From assembly GCA_963575645.1 (NCBI GenBank), contig OY754466.1, positions 6,860,001 to 6,924,000 on the forward strand: a stretch of DNA of 64,000 bases. Direction: 5' to 3'. Shown piece by piece: positions 11,036-21,594 of this stretch. Source of the DNA: Xanthostigma xanthostigma. Taxonomy: Eukaryota > Arthropoda > Insecta > Raphidioptera > Raphidiidae. Both the position numbers and the translations under genes were made by a program. Numbering within the stretch: the first letter of the stretch is position 1; every line of letters begins with the position of its first letter. Under the pieces are notes generated by a model that made no database searches, was not told the origin of the DNA, and saw only the letters and a program-made list of their open reading frames with translations.

Positions 11036-11736
11036 GGAGGTTGATCCGTTACAGTCCCAATCAAAAGTATGACGAATTCTAAATGGGAACTTTTCCATAA
11101 TAAATTTTTACAAAAGGCTGTAGGTCGATGATATTAATAATATATTGTCATAAAGGCATAAATAAATGATTTTTTTAATATTAATTAATTATTTCAGTAT
11201 TTTACTTAATGGACTAACTTTTGAATTTTTTGTACAAAGTTAGGTTAGAAAAAATAAATTTATATAAATATCTGTATTTTACATATTTTTTTCAGTAAAT
11301 AAATAAAACAAGAAATTATAAATAATAAAAATAAAAATTAAATCATTAAAAAGTTGAAAATTCAGTTAAAATTGTCAAGAATAAAAGTCCATAATCGAAA
11401 AGTGCTAAGGTTTAATAATTTTTTTTATTGATTAAAAGTCTCCTAATTAAATTGGAAAAAATATTAAAATATGCGTAAGACATCGATGCTTTACATAGTT
11501 AGTTTTTGGATCTGCTGACATTATTTGGTTATTTGCAAAAAATTAAAATGTACCGTTTGCATGCTAGGTTGACATATTTTCCATAAGACTACATGTAAAA
11601 GTTTTTTTTAATTTTTAACTTTATAAATCTCCTAATGATTTTGGATTTTTTATAGAAAATTTTGTCATAAAAAAATCTATTAAAAAAACTTTATTTCAGA
11701 TTTTTTTCATCATCTTCGTAAAACGGCTGAACCTCC
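11036..11736. mobile_element. TTAA-flanked MITE family E, copy E1
   Basis: Ends GGAGGTTGATCCGTT and, inverted, GGAGGTTCAGCCGTT, flanked on both sides by TTAA (11032-11035, 11737-11740). It interrupts the transposase reading frame at a site where one TTAA was present, so the four bases are a real target duplication. TTAA duplication points to piggyBac-type mobilisation, though the ends do not begin CCC. Confidence 0.8.
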
Positions 11737-12058
11737 TTAAGAAAACCCCACAAGAATAAGTCTAAGGGGGTCAAATCGCACGATCTCGGTGGCCAGTTCA
11801 CATCACCTCCATGTGAGATGACCATGCCCTCAAATCGCTCGTGCAGAATGTCCAATGTGGATTGAGCTGCATATCATCCAATTCAGGCCAAAAGAAGTTG
11901 GTAATCATCGACCTATAGCGCTCGCCGTTGACGGTGATGGCCTGGCCAACGTCGTTCTCAAAGAAATATGGACCGATGACGCCGCCAGTTCAAAATCCAC
12001 ACCAAACAGTGACTCTTTCGGGATGCATTGAACGCTCTTGGATCTCATGTGGATTGGT

Positions 12059-12280
12059 ATCGTCCCAAATTCGACAATTTTGTTTGTTCACGCATCCATT
12101 CATCCAGAAATGGGCCTCATCGCTGAAGATGATTTTTCGATGAACGTTGCCCGAACAGAACACCAATTTATCGTCCCAAATTCGACAATTTTGTTTGTTC
12201 ATGCATCCATTCATCCAGAAATGGGCCTCATCGCTGAAGATGATTTTTCGATGAACGTTGCCCGAACAGAACACCAATTT
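12059..12280 (-). repeat. 111-bp in-frame tandem duplication inside the transposase
   Basis: Bases 12059-12169 and 12170-12280 differ at one visible position (C/T at 12091 and its partner). The unit is 37 codons and spans KLVFCSGNVHRKIIFSDEA to RIWDD. Confidence 0.9.
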
Positions 12281-12330
12281 TGATAAAACAGATTGAATAA
12301 ATGACAGCCAATTCAATCTCGGCCTATGGT

Positions 12331-13558
12331 GCTTTGACCAGCTTTGTAATGAAGAACTCAGGACTTAGAAGATGTATTGTGTTTTTCTATATTTAATCAT
12401 CAGTTGATGCTTAGAATGAAATATTTGGATCAAAGTTAAACACTTTAAAAAAAATACGTGTGGCACTCGGGGACTGCCGCGGTAAAGCTATTGCATATTC
12501 TTTTTAGGTCTTTAAGTTTTTCTTCTCTATAAAACGAAAATAGCTAGGTATAAATAATAAGGTTCAAATAGTGTAATTACACACCAAAACAATTATTCAT
12601 TAAAAAAATTGAACAAAAAGAACGATATTAAGAGTTTGATCATAGAATTTCGCGCGATGTACATTTATATAGATATAATATCATATATACTTTCTCTGCA
12701 CATAACCTAAATAATTTAGGTTATTTTTATAGCAGTATTATATATAAATTCATTTATACACAAATAAAGATAGAATCAGTTATGAGCAGTTATGCAGTTA
12801 TGAGCACGCAAACACCGTGCCGAAGTCTGCCGAACTGAAACGACGTTAGACGATGCACGGCTTTCAACGCCGCACCGCTGTGCCGGTCGGAGTGGGGGGT
12901 GTTAGGTTTTTTTTCGTTACGGAATGGGTGTTAGGTTTTTTTTCGTTACGGAATTTCTTGATTCGGTCGCCGCGCTCAAAGCCCGCGATAGAAGCTATGC
13001 AATAGCTTAAAAACTAAAACAAACAGAACGGAAAAAATAACCCCGCAAGCTATTATCAATGAAATCTTTCAACGACCTTCTAAAGACTGAAGCAACATAA
13101 CAATCGTAAAACAACACAACTCGGTTCTTAACTTCAACAATAAACATTGTCTTGTTGAACTTTTTATGGTCGAATCTAGTAATAATCATATACTTTGATT
13201 TTTCAAACTGGAAACGGTGAAAACTTTAGCGAAAACGTCGCTCTAATACGACCGAAGTTTTTTTTTTAGTGGCATATAAAGTTAACAGGAAATGACGTCA
13301 ATGCTTGATTCTTTTATACCCGGCAGGATATCAAACTGTAGCATGTGCAGTGTACAGTATGTCCTGTTTAATAAGGATCAAAAAGAATTAAAAATGAAAG
13401 CTTTTAAGCCGATTTTTCTAAATTACCATTTAGATGCATATTGCGATTTTTGCGGTTCAAATAAACAAAAAATAGTGCAATTTACAAACACAGTCGAATC
13501 TTTCTAATTGAATAAAATAATCTGGTACTGATTCCAAGATATGTAGATATAGACATCG
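12331..13558. other. no gene recognised; includes a 29-bp tandem pair
   Basis: Around 12899-12954 a unit GTGTTAGGTTTTTTTTCGTT plus ACGGAATGG occurs twice in tandem, next to a GC-rich run (12790-12900). The rest is AT-rich and unique. Confidence 0.5.
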
Positions 13559-13819
13559 TCCGTATTTTGTTGTAATAAAAAAGTGCCAGCCAATTGGGCG
13601 ACGTGACCATTCCAACTTCAAAAATATTTGACATAATATTATTATAATAAAGAAAATAAACGTTTCGTCTATAACTTAAGACTTCCTTCATTTTGAGTCC
13701 TGAGGAAGTCTTAAGTTATAGACGTTTATTTTCTTTATTATAATATGTCAAATCTTTTTGAAGTTGGAATGGTCCCGTCGTCTAATTGGCTGGCATTTTT
13801 TTATTAGAACAAAATACGG
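13559..13819. repeat. palindrome built from family G ends (G1)
   Basis: Left arm 13559-13685 and right arm 13703-13819 are reverse complements. Both contain the family G end GCCAATTGG..GACCATTCCAACTT and the TTGACATAATATT..GAAAATAAACG stretch. Two G ends face each other with only a short centre. Confidence 0.75.
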
Positions 13820-14628
13820 ACAAGGTTGTAGGCAGGAGAGGAGGGTTCAACCCCCCACCCCCCGAAATGCTTTAGCCAATCCACCGATTTATACATACTA
13901 CTAAAATATTTTCGACTCTTTTTTCGGATCTGTGGATTCCACGTTTTTCGGCATCCATCTGAAATGTAACAATGAAAGAAGAGTCACAGAAATGTTCCAT
14001 CTCTCTCACTCATCTTTAATTGTGACATTTCATATCATATGCCGCTTTGGCGTTGGTCGCAAGTCAGTACATAAGCATATATTATAATTTTACATAAATA
14101 AAGTTGTTACTTATTGTCTCTGGTCCAGAGCTCGACCCCCCCACCCGAAGAGAATTCCTGGCTACGGACGCAATTACTACTAATAACTTTAAAGAAGACA
14201 CCCAGTATGCTGATTCTATATTCCGATAATCTGCGCATACTTTATAGTGAGTTTTATGTTTACATTTTGAAACTTTGATTTTTTTTATTTTTTACACTGC
14301 ATTTAACAATGTTGATATATTCTGACAAAAGTATTTAACGATGCATTTTACAGTTGTATAGTTGTTGGAGTTTTGAATAGACGATTACACTCCTTATATT
14401 ATTATAGTTGCCACACTCCACTGATTCGTCTAACGGTATATCCACGCGACAGAAAAGAACTTCGATAAAAAAATAACAATTTCAATACGAATTTCTCTTT
14501 CAAAAAAGGCACGACAAGTACTAACTATACAAGCGAGAATTACATCATGCAACGTTGTACAGTCCGGCAGTTCAAAAAAGAGGTGCCATCGTGGTATACG
14601 CCTGGCAGATATGAAACATAAATTTAAG
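13820..14628. other. no gene recognised
   Basis: Mixed unique sequence. A run of C and G at 13850-13865 and a GACCCCCCCACCC string near 14135 stand out only by composition. Confidence 0.45.
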
Positions 14629-15470
14629 TCTGCCAATTGCAACTTTGAGTTACGAGCAGCGCCACCGAAATGACCATTCTAGTAACTTAATAAATGTAAG
14701 ATGGATGTCGTCATCACCAAACGCCACATTCGCCGTATGCAACTTTAATTTACAAGCAGCGCCACTTACATGACTATTAGTGATGTGCCGGATCGTTAGA
14801 AATGTATATCCGCGGATACGGATCTGAATACGGATTTTTGGTTTCAAGATCCGCGGATACGGATACAGATCTTAACTTTCTTAGAGTACGCGGCGGTAAA
14901 TATTGCACATCGACCTTTGGAAAGAGACTATCTGTTATGGGAAAAAGTTATTGACCTCTTTAAGAGTTAACTCTCATAACAGATTGTTTCTTTCCAAAGA
15001 TCGATGTGCAATATCTCATTATAAAGATAATTGATTTAGTACCTTTGAGTTATGTACTATTGGTATGGTACTCACTACGATAAATGTTTGCAATATAAAG
15101 GTGCCAAATACGATTTTAAAAAATAAAAAATAATCTGAATGGAATTTAACAGTTTTTCATTATTACCTAATCACTTATATATATAAAATTTCATCTATGA
15201 ATTGAAAATTAATAAGGTAAAAGATCCGCCAAAAACTAACGGATACGGATCTTTCTTCTTCCTCGAATATCCGCGGATACGGATACGGATATCCGGCACA
15301 TCACTAGTGACTATAGGTACTAGTAATAAATAATTGTAAATCAGATGTCGCCATCGACAAACGCCATGTTAGACGTATGCAACTTTAAGTTACAAGCAGA
15401 GCCACTTTTAATAAGTAATAAATGTAAGTCAGATGTTGCCATCAACAAAAGCCAATGCATACACATTTTT
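14629..15470. repeat. degenerate tandem repeat of ~120 bp, broken by a hAT element
   Basis: GCAACTTTRAGTTACRAGCAGNGCCAC followed by GTAAG(A/T)NNGATGTCGCCATC and AAACGCCA occurs at about 14637, 14740 and 15378, with partial units on both sides. The hAT insertion at 14778 lies inside the second unit. Confidence 0.65.
14778..15306. mobile_element. hAT-type MITE with GGATACGGAT subterminal repeats
   Basis: Inverted ends TAGTGATGTGCCGGAT / ATCCGGCACATCACTA with flanks ATGACTAT (14770-14777) and GTGACTAT (15307-15314), an 8-bp duplication with one mismatch. Subterminal copies of CCGCGGATACGGAT occur at both ends. An inverted repeat (14900-15014) with ATTGCACATCG..CGATGTGCAAT fills the middle. Confidence 0.85.
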
Positions 15471-15645
15471 TGCGCTGTCATCTAACTAAATTAAACGTAA
15501 CACGTGCTATGAACAGCGTCGGGCGTCACTGCATTTGCTCGTCTTTACTCCCATCCAAACGCGCCAGTAGATGTTTCGCATCGACAATATGAAGTTTCGG
15601 TCGTCGCAATAGTCGATAAGCGATAGGTTAAGTGATAGCATATAT

Positions 15646-15922
15646 TTAATACCCTCTATATTGCTAGCAAAGATTGGAAGAAAGACTTAAACACTACGGT
15701 GCAGACATATATACGTCTGTCTCACTTGTTATACTCTGAGTCTCATGCGCATGTCCATGAATGGATGCGCGTGGAACTAAGCTGTGAAAGAGAGGTGGGC
15801 TTGCTCTATTTCACTTACAATTTGCCCCACTACAGACGCGACACAAGTAAAAAGAAAGAGATAGAAAACAGTCATTTGCTGTCTCACTTCATGGGCCACT
15901 AGCAATATAGATGTTAATAAAT
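15646..15922. mobile_element. short element with CTATATTGCTAG inverted ends
   Basis: ATTTAATACCCTCTATATTG with CTAGC at the left matches CTAGCAATATAG and ATGTTAATAAAT at the right in inverted orientation. The 250-bp interior is unique here. Class unclear. Confidence 0.45.
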
Positions 15923-16045
15923 ATATGAAGTGAATACACTTCGTCTTTACACCTCTTTTTGTCTTGAAAGTACAGATGAAAGCGCTTTGCGCTTATTTGT
16001 ACGGTAATGAATAGTGTAATTAATTGTGGAAAATTTCGCACTTAC

Positions 16046-16181
16046 ATACAACTTCCATTCTGGATTCGGCTTGTCCGGAATCGAACGAAGGTGCTTCGGC
16101 TGATACTTCGCATCTGTACAAGCCACTGGCACGTAGCGTAACCGACTTGAGCAGTAATTTCTTACTGTCGGACATGTGGTG
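16046..16181 (-). CDS. beat: beat-family gene, third coding exon (end of Ig domain 1)
   Basis: A 136-nt exon between acceptor TATAATTTCAG (AG at 16183-16182) and donor GTAAGT (from 16045). Reading from its first base in phase 0 gives HHMSDSKKLLLKSVTLRASG, then LYRCEVSAEAPSF, and ends at RMEVV plus one base. The E-F region LLLKSVTLRASGLYRCEVSAEAPSF is the diagnostic F-strand block of beat proteins and supplies the second Ig cysteine that pairs with the one in the exon at 21085-21290. The exon ends in phase 1. The next exon, carrying the second Ig domain with its NCTS and WYING-type motifs, was searched for by eye on the minus strand down to base 1 and not found, so the gene probably continues beyond the left edge. 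A LINE 3' end begins only about 100 bp upstream of the acceptor. Confidence 0.92.
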
Positions 16182-16282
16182 CTGAAATTATAGAGAAAAT
16201 AAAATAATTTAAAACTCAACTGCAACCGCCATGTTCGAACGAACAATTTATTGTACGTCCTGCAGCGAGAAAAGATCAGACA

Positions 16283-16548
16283 GATTGATAGATAGATAGA
16301 TAGACAATTTATTTGTGAAGCTATATATACAATATAGATACAAAACTTCATATTCAATGAATAAAATATAAAGTGCTAAAATAACTATAAATAATTAAAA
16401 CTCACTACAAATATATCCTTGCAATTTATACACCCGTTTTTTAACAAGCATGTTTTTTAATTCTTTTTTAAATGATTTTATTTCTGTTATATTTTTAAGT
16501 CTTTCCGGCAAATTATGATTTCTATAACACGTGACCACTCTGTTTAAC
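16283..16548 (-). mobile_element. LINE 3' end (reverse-transcriptase ORF C-terminus)
   Basis: On the minus strand an open frame ends LPERLKNITEIKSFKKELKN, then MLVKKRVYKLQGYICSEF and a stop (16397-16395). This is the usual C-terminal tail of insect non-LTR retrotransposon ORF2 proteins. A short 3'UTR and a (TCTA)n tail (about 16305-16283) follow. The 5' side is cut off at the foldback that starts at 16566. It sits in beat intron 2, in the same orientation as beat, about 100 bp above the exon 3 acceptor. Confidence 0.7.
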
Positions 16549-16565
16549 TATGATTTTGGAGTAAA

Positions 16566-17252
16566 TAGTCCGGTCAAAATAGACCAAAAAATAGTGGTAG
16601 GTTTACAATAATTTGCATAGAGCTGAAAATTGGTACAGGTCTTAGGTACACTATTACAAATGAAATATCAAAAATCCTCACTGATCCTATATCTGCTAAA
16701 AAAAATATTCAAGGTCAAAGGTTAAAAGTATCGGTTTTTTGCACTTTTCTCGTAAACGGTAAATGTTATCTAAAAATAGGTCAGACAAAAGTTGTAGATC
16801 ATGCAACTGTCTACAAGAATTGTTCTTATACTTTTTTCCCTACGAATCACCATTCTTTTGAAATGGTGATTTCATACATCGAATATACTAATATGCATAT
16901 TGATATTTAATGTTATTTTTGATAAATACGTTCAGTACGTACATAGATATTTTGGTCCCATATCTCAGGAATAGTGATTCGTAGGAAAAAAATATAAGAA
17001 CAGTTTTTGTAGACAATTGCATGATCTACAACTTTTGTCTGAACTATTTTTAGATAACATTTACCGTTTACGAGAAAAGTGCAAAAAACCGATACTTTTG
17101 ACCTTTGAACTTGAATAAATTTTGAAGTAGATGTAGGATCTGATCGGTGGGTACTTTTGACATTTTATTTGTGATAGTGTACTTAAGACCTGTACCAATT
17201 TTCAGCTCTATGCGAATTATAGTAAATTGAAATGTTTATTTTGACTGGACTA
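16566..17252. mobile_element. large foldback with ~290-bp arms
   Basis: Left arm TAGTCCGGTCAAAATAGACC.. and right arm ..TTATTTTGACTGGACTA are reverse complements through most of their length. Shared inner phrases are AGCTGAAAATTGGTACAGG, GCACTTTTCTCGTAAACGG and CACCATTC/GAATAGTG. The centre is about 100 bp. Lies inside beat intron 2. Confidence 0.85.
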
Positions 17253-17368
17253 AAATGTTAGACTGGCTATCACCATTAGAGATATTTAGATATAATTGCA
17301 GTTTATTAAGCTGATTTTTTTTGTTAAAAGTGCGTTAACAAACTAATGTCAATTTTCTGGTACATATT

Positions 17369-17953
17369 TTTTTTTTGACGTGATAACGTCTTATAAATTG
17401 ATGAATCACCAATCTTATAAATTGATGAAACACCGGCTGCATGCAGGAAAAAGTGTAACGTTCCTAACGTTCTGCCTGACCCTGAGCGTGCTTTTCTCGA
17501 AAACGGCCCTAACGATTTGGATGAAATTTACTGAAAAGGGATTTTGGGGGGCAAAAAATCGTTTTAGCTAGGTCTCATCTCTCGAAAAAATCGTTTTCAT
17601 ACAAATTTTATCATTATAAAAATCAATTTTTTGACGCATGAAAATACTTAAATATTGTAAGTAGGTTTTGGAATTTTATATAAACAGTGAAACAATTGTT
17701 TTCAAAATATTATGACAATTAATCTTTGAGACTTAAAATAAATACGAAAGAAAGAAAGTTAAAAAAAATAATTATTATTATAGGTGGTGAGTATTTTAAT
17801 ACATAAAATTAACCTAAATTTGAAGCGAAAGATGCAATATCATAGATTCGAATTATTATAATTATTATATGTAGAATTTAGGTTATGTATTACGGAATAC
17901 GTTATCACGTAAAACTATCGTCCGTAAACCGACTTTACAGACAACCAATTTTT
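17369..17953 (+). mobile_element. family A Helentron-like element, copy A3
   Basis: Full-length copy closely matching A1 and A4, from TTTTTTGACGTGATAACGTC to the terminal hairpin and ACAACCAATTTTTG. Lies in beat intron 2. Confidence 0.65.
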
Positions 17954-18094
17954 GTTAAGGACACCAACTGTCACGCCTATTTGGGCGCAGTACCAATTTT
18001 TTTTATTTAATATTAATTTTACGTAAAAATTACAATAAAAAGAACTATACGGTTACGTCTTGTGATTCATATGAGTAATTATATTTATAATAAA

Positions 18095-18350
18095 TAAAAT
18101 TATCGACCAATATTTCAGACAATATATTAACAAAAAAATATGTAATTAATACATTAACGTTTCGATCCGGATTTGGACCTTCTTCAGAACTGATCTAAAA
18201 AATATAAAAAAATAATTAATATTTAATTTCTAATTAGATTTTTATAAAATTCATTCAAAATTATTAATTAATATCAAAATATTGAAAAAATAATTGGTCG
18301 ATAATTTTATATATTGAAGAGTTCTAATCAGACGTTAATCAAAGATTTGA
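18095..18350. mobile_element. foldback family D, larger copy
   Basis: Arms AATAAAATTATCGACCAAT and ATTGGTCGATAATTTTAT, followed by GAGTTCTAATCAGACGTTAA, match the palindrome at 1591. The centre holds AACGTTTCGATCCGGATTTG and CTTCTTCAG. Confidence 0.6.
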
Positions 18351-19103
18351 ATTATATTTATACTTCGATCTTTTCTCGCGAAATATGTTTTACAAAAACT
18401 CTGTATAAGCTATGTAAATTCTATAGACACAAATAAAAAATATTAAATAAGTCGTCTAAGAAAACAATAAATAAATAACTTGGATATCGTTTTTACTATT
18501 TTGAAAATTTACAAATCCGTTGCAAGAATCCAAATCATCGGAAAAAAAAATATTTCGAATGATTATGTTGTGCGTGCTTCGAGATTATACACCCAGTGCA
18601 AAAAACAAAAGCCTACTGCTGCAAATCGAAACGTTGCTTAAAAGACGAACAGTATAAACAATGAACAATGGAGATAAAAACAATCGAACAACATTTTGCT
18701 CTCTTCTCACCGGAAAAAAAGTGTAGAGGCATTCAGAGAGAATTAGATATACACAGAAAGTAAAAAAAATACCCGATCTAATTTACATTTTCGTTCTGTT
18801 AACGTCATTCCTTAAAAGCTAAATTCGTCCGTAACAGCGGTAACGGTAAGAAGTTGATAAAGAGGCTTAATGTCAGACGAACAGAGATACGGCCCAAGGC
18901 CATTCTATCTCTGTCTTACAACGGTCTCACTCTCAAACAAAACAACAACAACTAAAACAACAGAAAGCCGCATCACCGCAGAGAACATCTGCCTTACGTA
19001 TTATTTATACATGGCGGCAAGGCGCGAGAGGAAGAGGAGCTAGACAAACCATACTCCTCCTCCAGTACCCAGAAGTAGACAGACGACGGGCAAACTGTTC
19101 GAT
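18351..19103. other. no gene recognised (beat intron 2)
   Basis: Unique sequence with A-rich runs and a CAACAACAACTAAAACAAC stretch near 18941. No splice-flanked beat-like frame. Confidence 0.5.
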
Positions 19104-19771
19104 TTCAACAAAAAAATTACAGCCAATTGGGCGACGGGACAATTCAGAAATCTTGGAATTTGATTATAATTAAGAAAATAAAATTTCTGATTTCGTGTGA
19201 GGTGACGCGGGTAATGGCTAGTATTCAATATGATATTTGTTATTCGTTGCCATGGTTACATACATAATATGTTCCAGGTCATGTAAAAATTAATAAAAGC
19301 ATGCCGGACTAGTTTATTTCTGACAGATCCATAAAACAAAACCCTGCTGATTTTTTTTTATTTTCAAAATATTTCCGAAACTATAAAGTTTAGAAAAAAA
19401 AATTTGTAACGAAACTTTCTTGAAAAAATAAATAGAATAACAAGCCGTTATGAAAAGTATACCATTATTATATAAAACACACCGTTATAGCATGTACCTC
19501 TTCTGCGCATGCGCTGATTTTCTCCAAAAACAATAGGGCTCTTCATATTTGCATACCAAACATCCTCCCAAAATTTGGTTTCAATCCGCTGATCCGTTTG
19601 ACCTGTATCGTGTTCACAGACAAACAGACTAACTGACGTACAGAGCTTTTTCAAAAATATGTTTTTTTGGATTCGGGGGACCTTAAAACGGAAAGATAAT
19701 TGTAAGATTTTGGAAAAGTGATTTTTGACCTAAACTAGTACCATTCCCCACTTGTGGGTTGGAATGGTAAA
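19104..19771 (-). mobile_element. family G Helentron-like element, copy G2 (longest)
   Basis: Left end has the palindrome GCCAATTGGGC and GACGGGAC(C)ATTC. The right end is ACCATTCCCCACTTGTGGG with TTGGAATGGT. Read on the minus strand this is a 5' inverted repeat CCATTCCAAC, a 3' partner GTTGGAATGG and then a GCCCAATTGGC hairpin near the T-rich end, the same asymmetric plan as families A and B. The interior has CATCCTCCCAAAATTTGG and GCGCATGCGC. Confidence 0.6.
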
Positions 19772-20160
19772 AAATACAGCTGGGTTAATATTTATACGGC
19801 GGATCTGAACGTTTTACGGTAGTCACACGTGGTCGACTCTACATGATAAAATACCTTCAACTCAGTTAGTTGAGGTGGAGTTCGTGAGAACTGGGATAAC
19901 AGATAACAAAAGTTTGTAAAGCTTTGTCTGAACACGGTTCCGCAAGGCTCAAGGGTTTGACCACAAATATCGTGTTTTACGAAGCATTTGCGTAACCCGG
20001 CATTTCAGTGCGTGTGGATCAATCCTGGACAGATCAGTAACGCACATAAAAACAGGTAATTGAGAGACAAAATTAGGAAGTGTTTAGTAAGATTCCGAAG
20101 TTAATTCACAAATATAACGTATGCTAACCTGCACTAATTAGCAATGATGGAGGAGCAGAA

Positions 20161-20565
20161 GTGGATATAGATAGTAGAATCAAAAAAGCATCCCAAGCGT
20201 TCGGAAGTTTAAATCGTATTTGGCATTCAAGTATGATTTTTGAAAAAACAAAGTTACGTATTTTTAACTCGAATGTAAAAACGGTCCTTCTATCTGAAAC
20301 CTGGAAAGTGACGAAAGCCATAACAACTAAACTGGAAATCTTCATAAACAAATGTCTCAGAGCAATCCTCCAGGTGAAATGGTATGAACACGTCTCAAAC
20401 AACGAACTTTGGAAACGTGCATGGCTTGAACAAATCTGTATAACTATAAAACGTAGGAAATGGAATTGGATAGGATACACGCTAGGAAAGACAGATGACG
20501 ACATAGACTGCAATAAGACTGCAAATTCGCCATTGCTGAGAATAGATGCAATACAGCTGGGCTAA
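20161..20565 (+). pseudogene. LINE reverse-transcriptase C-terminal fragment
   Basis: A 134-codon open frame reads DIDSRIKKASQAFGSLNRIW, then FEKTKLRIFNSNVKTVLLSE, ITTKLEIFINKCLRAIL, then WKRAWLEQICITIKRRKWNWIGYTLGK. This is the familiar stretch after the catalytic domain of insect non-LTR endonuclease-reverse transcriptases (KxRIxKAxxAFxxL, TKLRIFNSNVKxVLL, IKRRKWxWIGHTLRK). The catalytic YADD block and endonuclease are absent, so it is a 5'-truncated relic. It lies in beat intron 2, antisense to the gene. I cannot assign the clade with certainty. Confidence 0.8.
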
Positions 20566-21084
20566 TGATTAATCAGAGAGCAGTAATACTATACTGCCGT
20601 AAAAAGGCAAAAGGCAGTAAGTGACCAACTTATCAATTTGAGTAAATCAAGATTTACAAAAAATGTCTTGACCGCCCAGAATTTTAGATTATGGAAACCA
20701 AAACATGGGGGAAACATTTTTTAAAGACAATAAAATTATTGCTGCAGCACTTAGGTACTGCTGTCGTTGGCTTCAGTATGAACTCATTTTGTCAACTGCC
20801 ATTTGCCTTTTTAGGGCAGTATACAAGTTCCGCAAGGTTCAAAACTATGACCGCAACTATATCAAATCCATAATTCATTGGGTATACGATGATTACCTTA
20901 GTTGTCAAGCGCTTTTAATCTACAATACCTTCCGCTGCATTGAGCACAAATCTGATCTGTCTGGAACGATTAACTTGGATGCATTTTTAGCAAGATGTAT
21001 GGACGAGGTTCATGCAAATCCTGGTTGATTTCAACTCAAATCTTCATTCTGAATTAATGTATTAAAATAAAATTCCGAACTCAC
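20566..21084 (+). other. unrecognised open frame beside beat exon 2
   Basis: A 107-codon frame (20705-21028; contains IIAAALRYCCRWLQYELILS and YDDYLSCQALLIYNTFRCIE) has no motif I recognise. It may belong to the LINE relic or be chance. It stops 60 bp before the beat exon donor. Confidence 0.2.
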
Positions 21085-21290
21085 GTCTACTTTGAGGCCA
21101 TCAATGTTGTAGCTATGTTGAGGAGGGTCATTGCGTGGCATGTATCGGTACAACTCCTCATTGTCCTTGTACCATTTGACCGAGTAGAGGTTATCATTCT
21201 CAAGGTCATAGTCACACTGCAACAAAGCAGGTTCCGTGCGCACTTTGTACTGAGGTACTGACACTGTCACGTTTCGAAGACCGCATGCGT
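21085..21290 (-). CDS. beat: beat-family gene, second coding exon (first half of Ig domain 1)
   Basis: A 206-nt exon bounded by acceptor TTGTTTCAG (AG at 21292-21291) and donor GTGAGT (from 21084). It encodes 68 codons after two leading bases. Ig landmarks: LRNVTVSVPQYKV for the A strand, the B-strand cysteine in LLQCDYDLE, and the C-strand tryptophan in LYSVKWYKDNEELYRYMPR, ending at GLKVD. The strings CDYDLE, LYSVKWYKD and the E-x-YRY-x-P spacing are hallmarks of the insect beaten path family, whose members guide axons by binding Side receptors on target cells. The exon enters in phase 1 and leaves in phase 0, matching both neighbours. It stands alone among transposon remnants: a LINE fragment upstream on the plus strand and a TTAA MITE to the right. 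The subtype (I-VII) cannot be fixed from this much sequence. Confidence 0.93.
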
Positions 21291-21594
21291 CTGAAACAAA
21301 ATAGATCCAATGAAAACTACCAATCATTTGACTTCAGATAGTTGGTAAAGTCTTATTTATGGTGATGATGCGGAAGTAGTACAACACTTTTTTGAGATCA
21401 TGCACAGCTACGGTTTTTAGGCCTAGTATCAATTTATATTTTTAATTTATTATTTTAATAGTAAATTGATTATTCAATTGATACTTTAACCAGTTATAGG
21501 ATTAGAAGCTGGGAACGGTGGACTTGTAATCGAGGAAAAGCCATTTGCTTCGTACTCAGCTATTCTCAATACTTTCGGTTTTAGCGAAGATTAA

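Larger units (their letters stand above)
10925..12330 (-). pseudogene. decayed mariner-type transposase
   Basis: Minus-strand frames encode a Tc1/mariner-family DDE transposase remnant. The block IIFSDEAHFWMNG carries the first catalytic Asp, followed by NKQNCRIWDD, HPERVTVWCGF and VNGERYRSMITNFFWPEL. After a damaged stretch comes WPPRSCDLTPLDLFLWGFLK with the third catalytic Asp. The expected QQDGA-type block with the second Asp is missing, there is at least one stop, and the N-terminal DNA-binding part is absent. The coding sequence is cut by a MITE at 11036-11736: removing it and one TTAA joins GFLK directly to SQVYANH. A 37-codon in-frame tandem duplication adds a second copy of the first catalytic block. 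Confidence 0.8.

Noticed and set aside
14629-15470. CRISPR-like array
   Set aside because: The repeated units are long, diverged and without unique spacers of constant length, and the DNA is eukaryotic.
1-16045. Remaining beat exons (second Ig domain)
   Set aside because: I looked on the minus strand for a phase-1 exon with cysteine, NCTS and WYING-like motifs and found none. The exons are probably outside the window, though a diverged exon could have been missed by eye.
15947-16357. 136-codon minus-strand frame across beat exon 3
   Set aside because: It is a different frame from the exon and runs through intron and LINE sequence. The exon is real only in the phase-0 frame between the splice sites.
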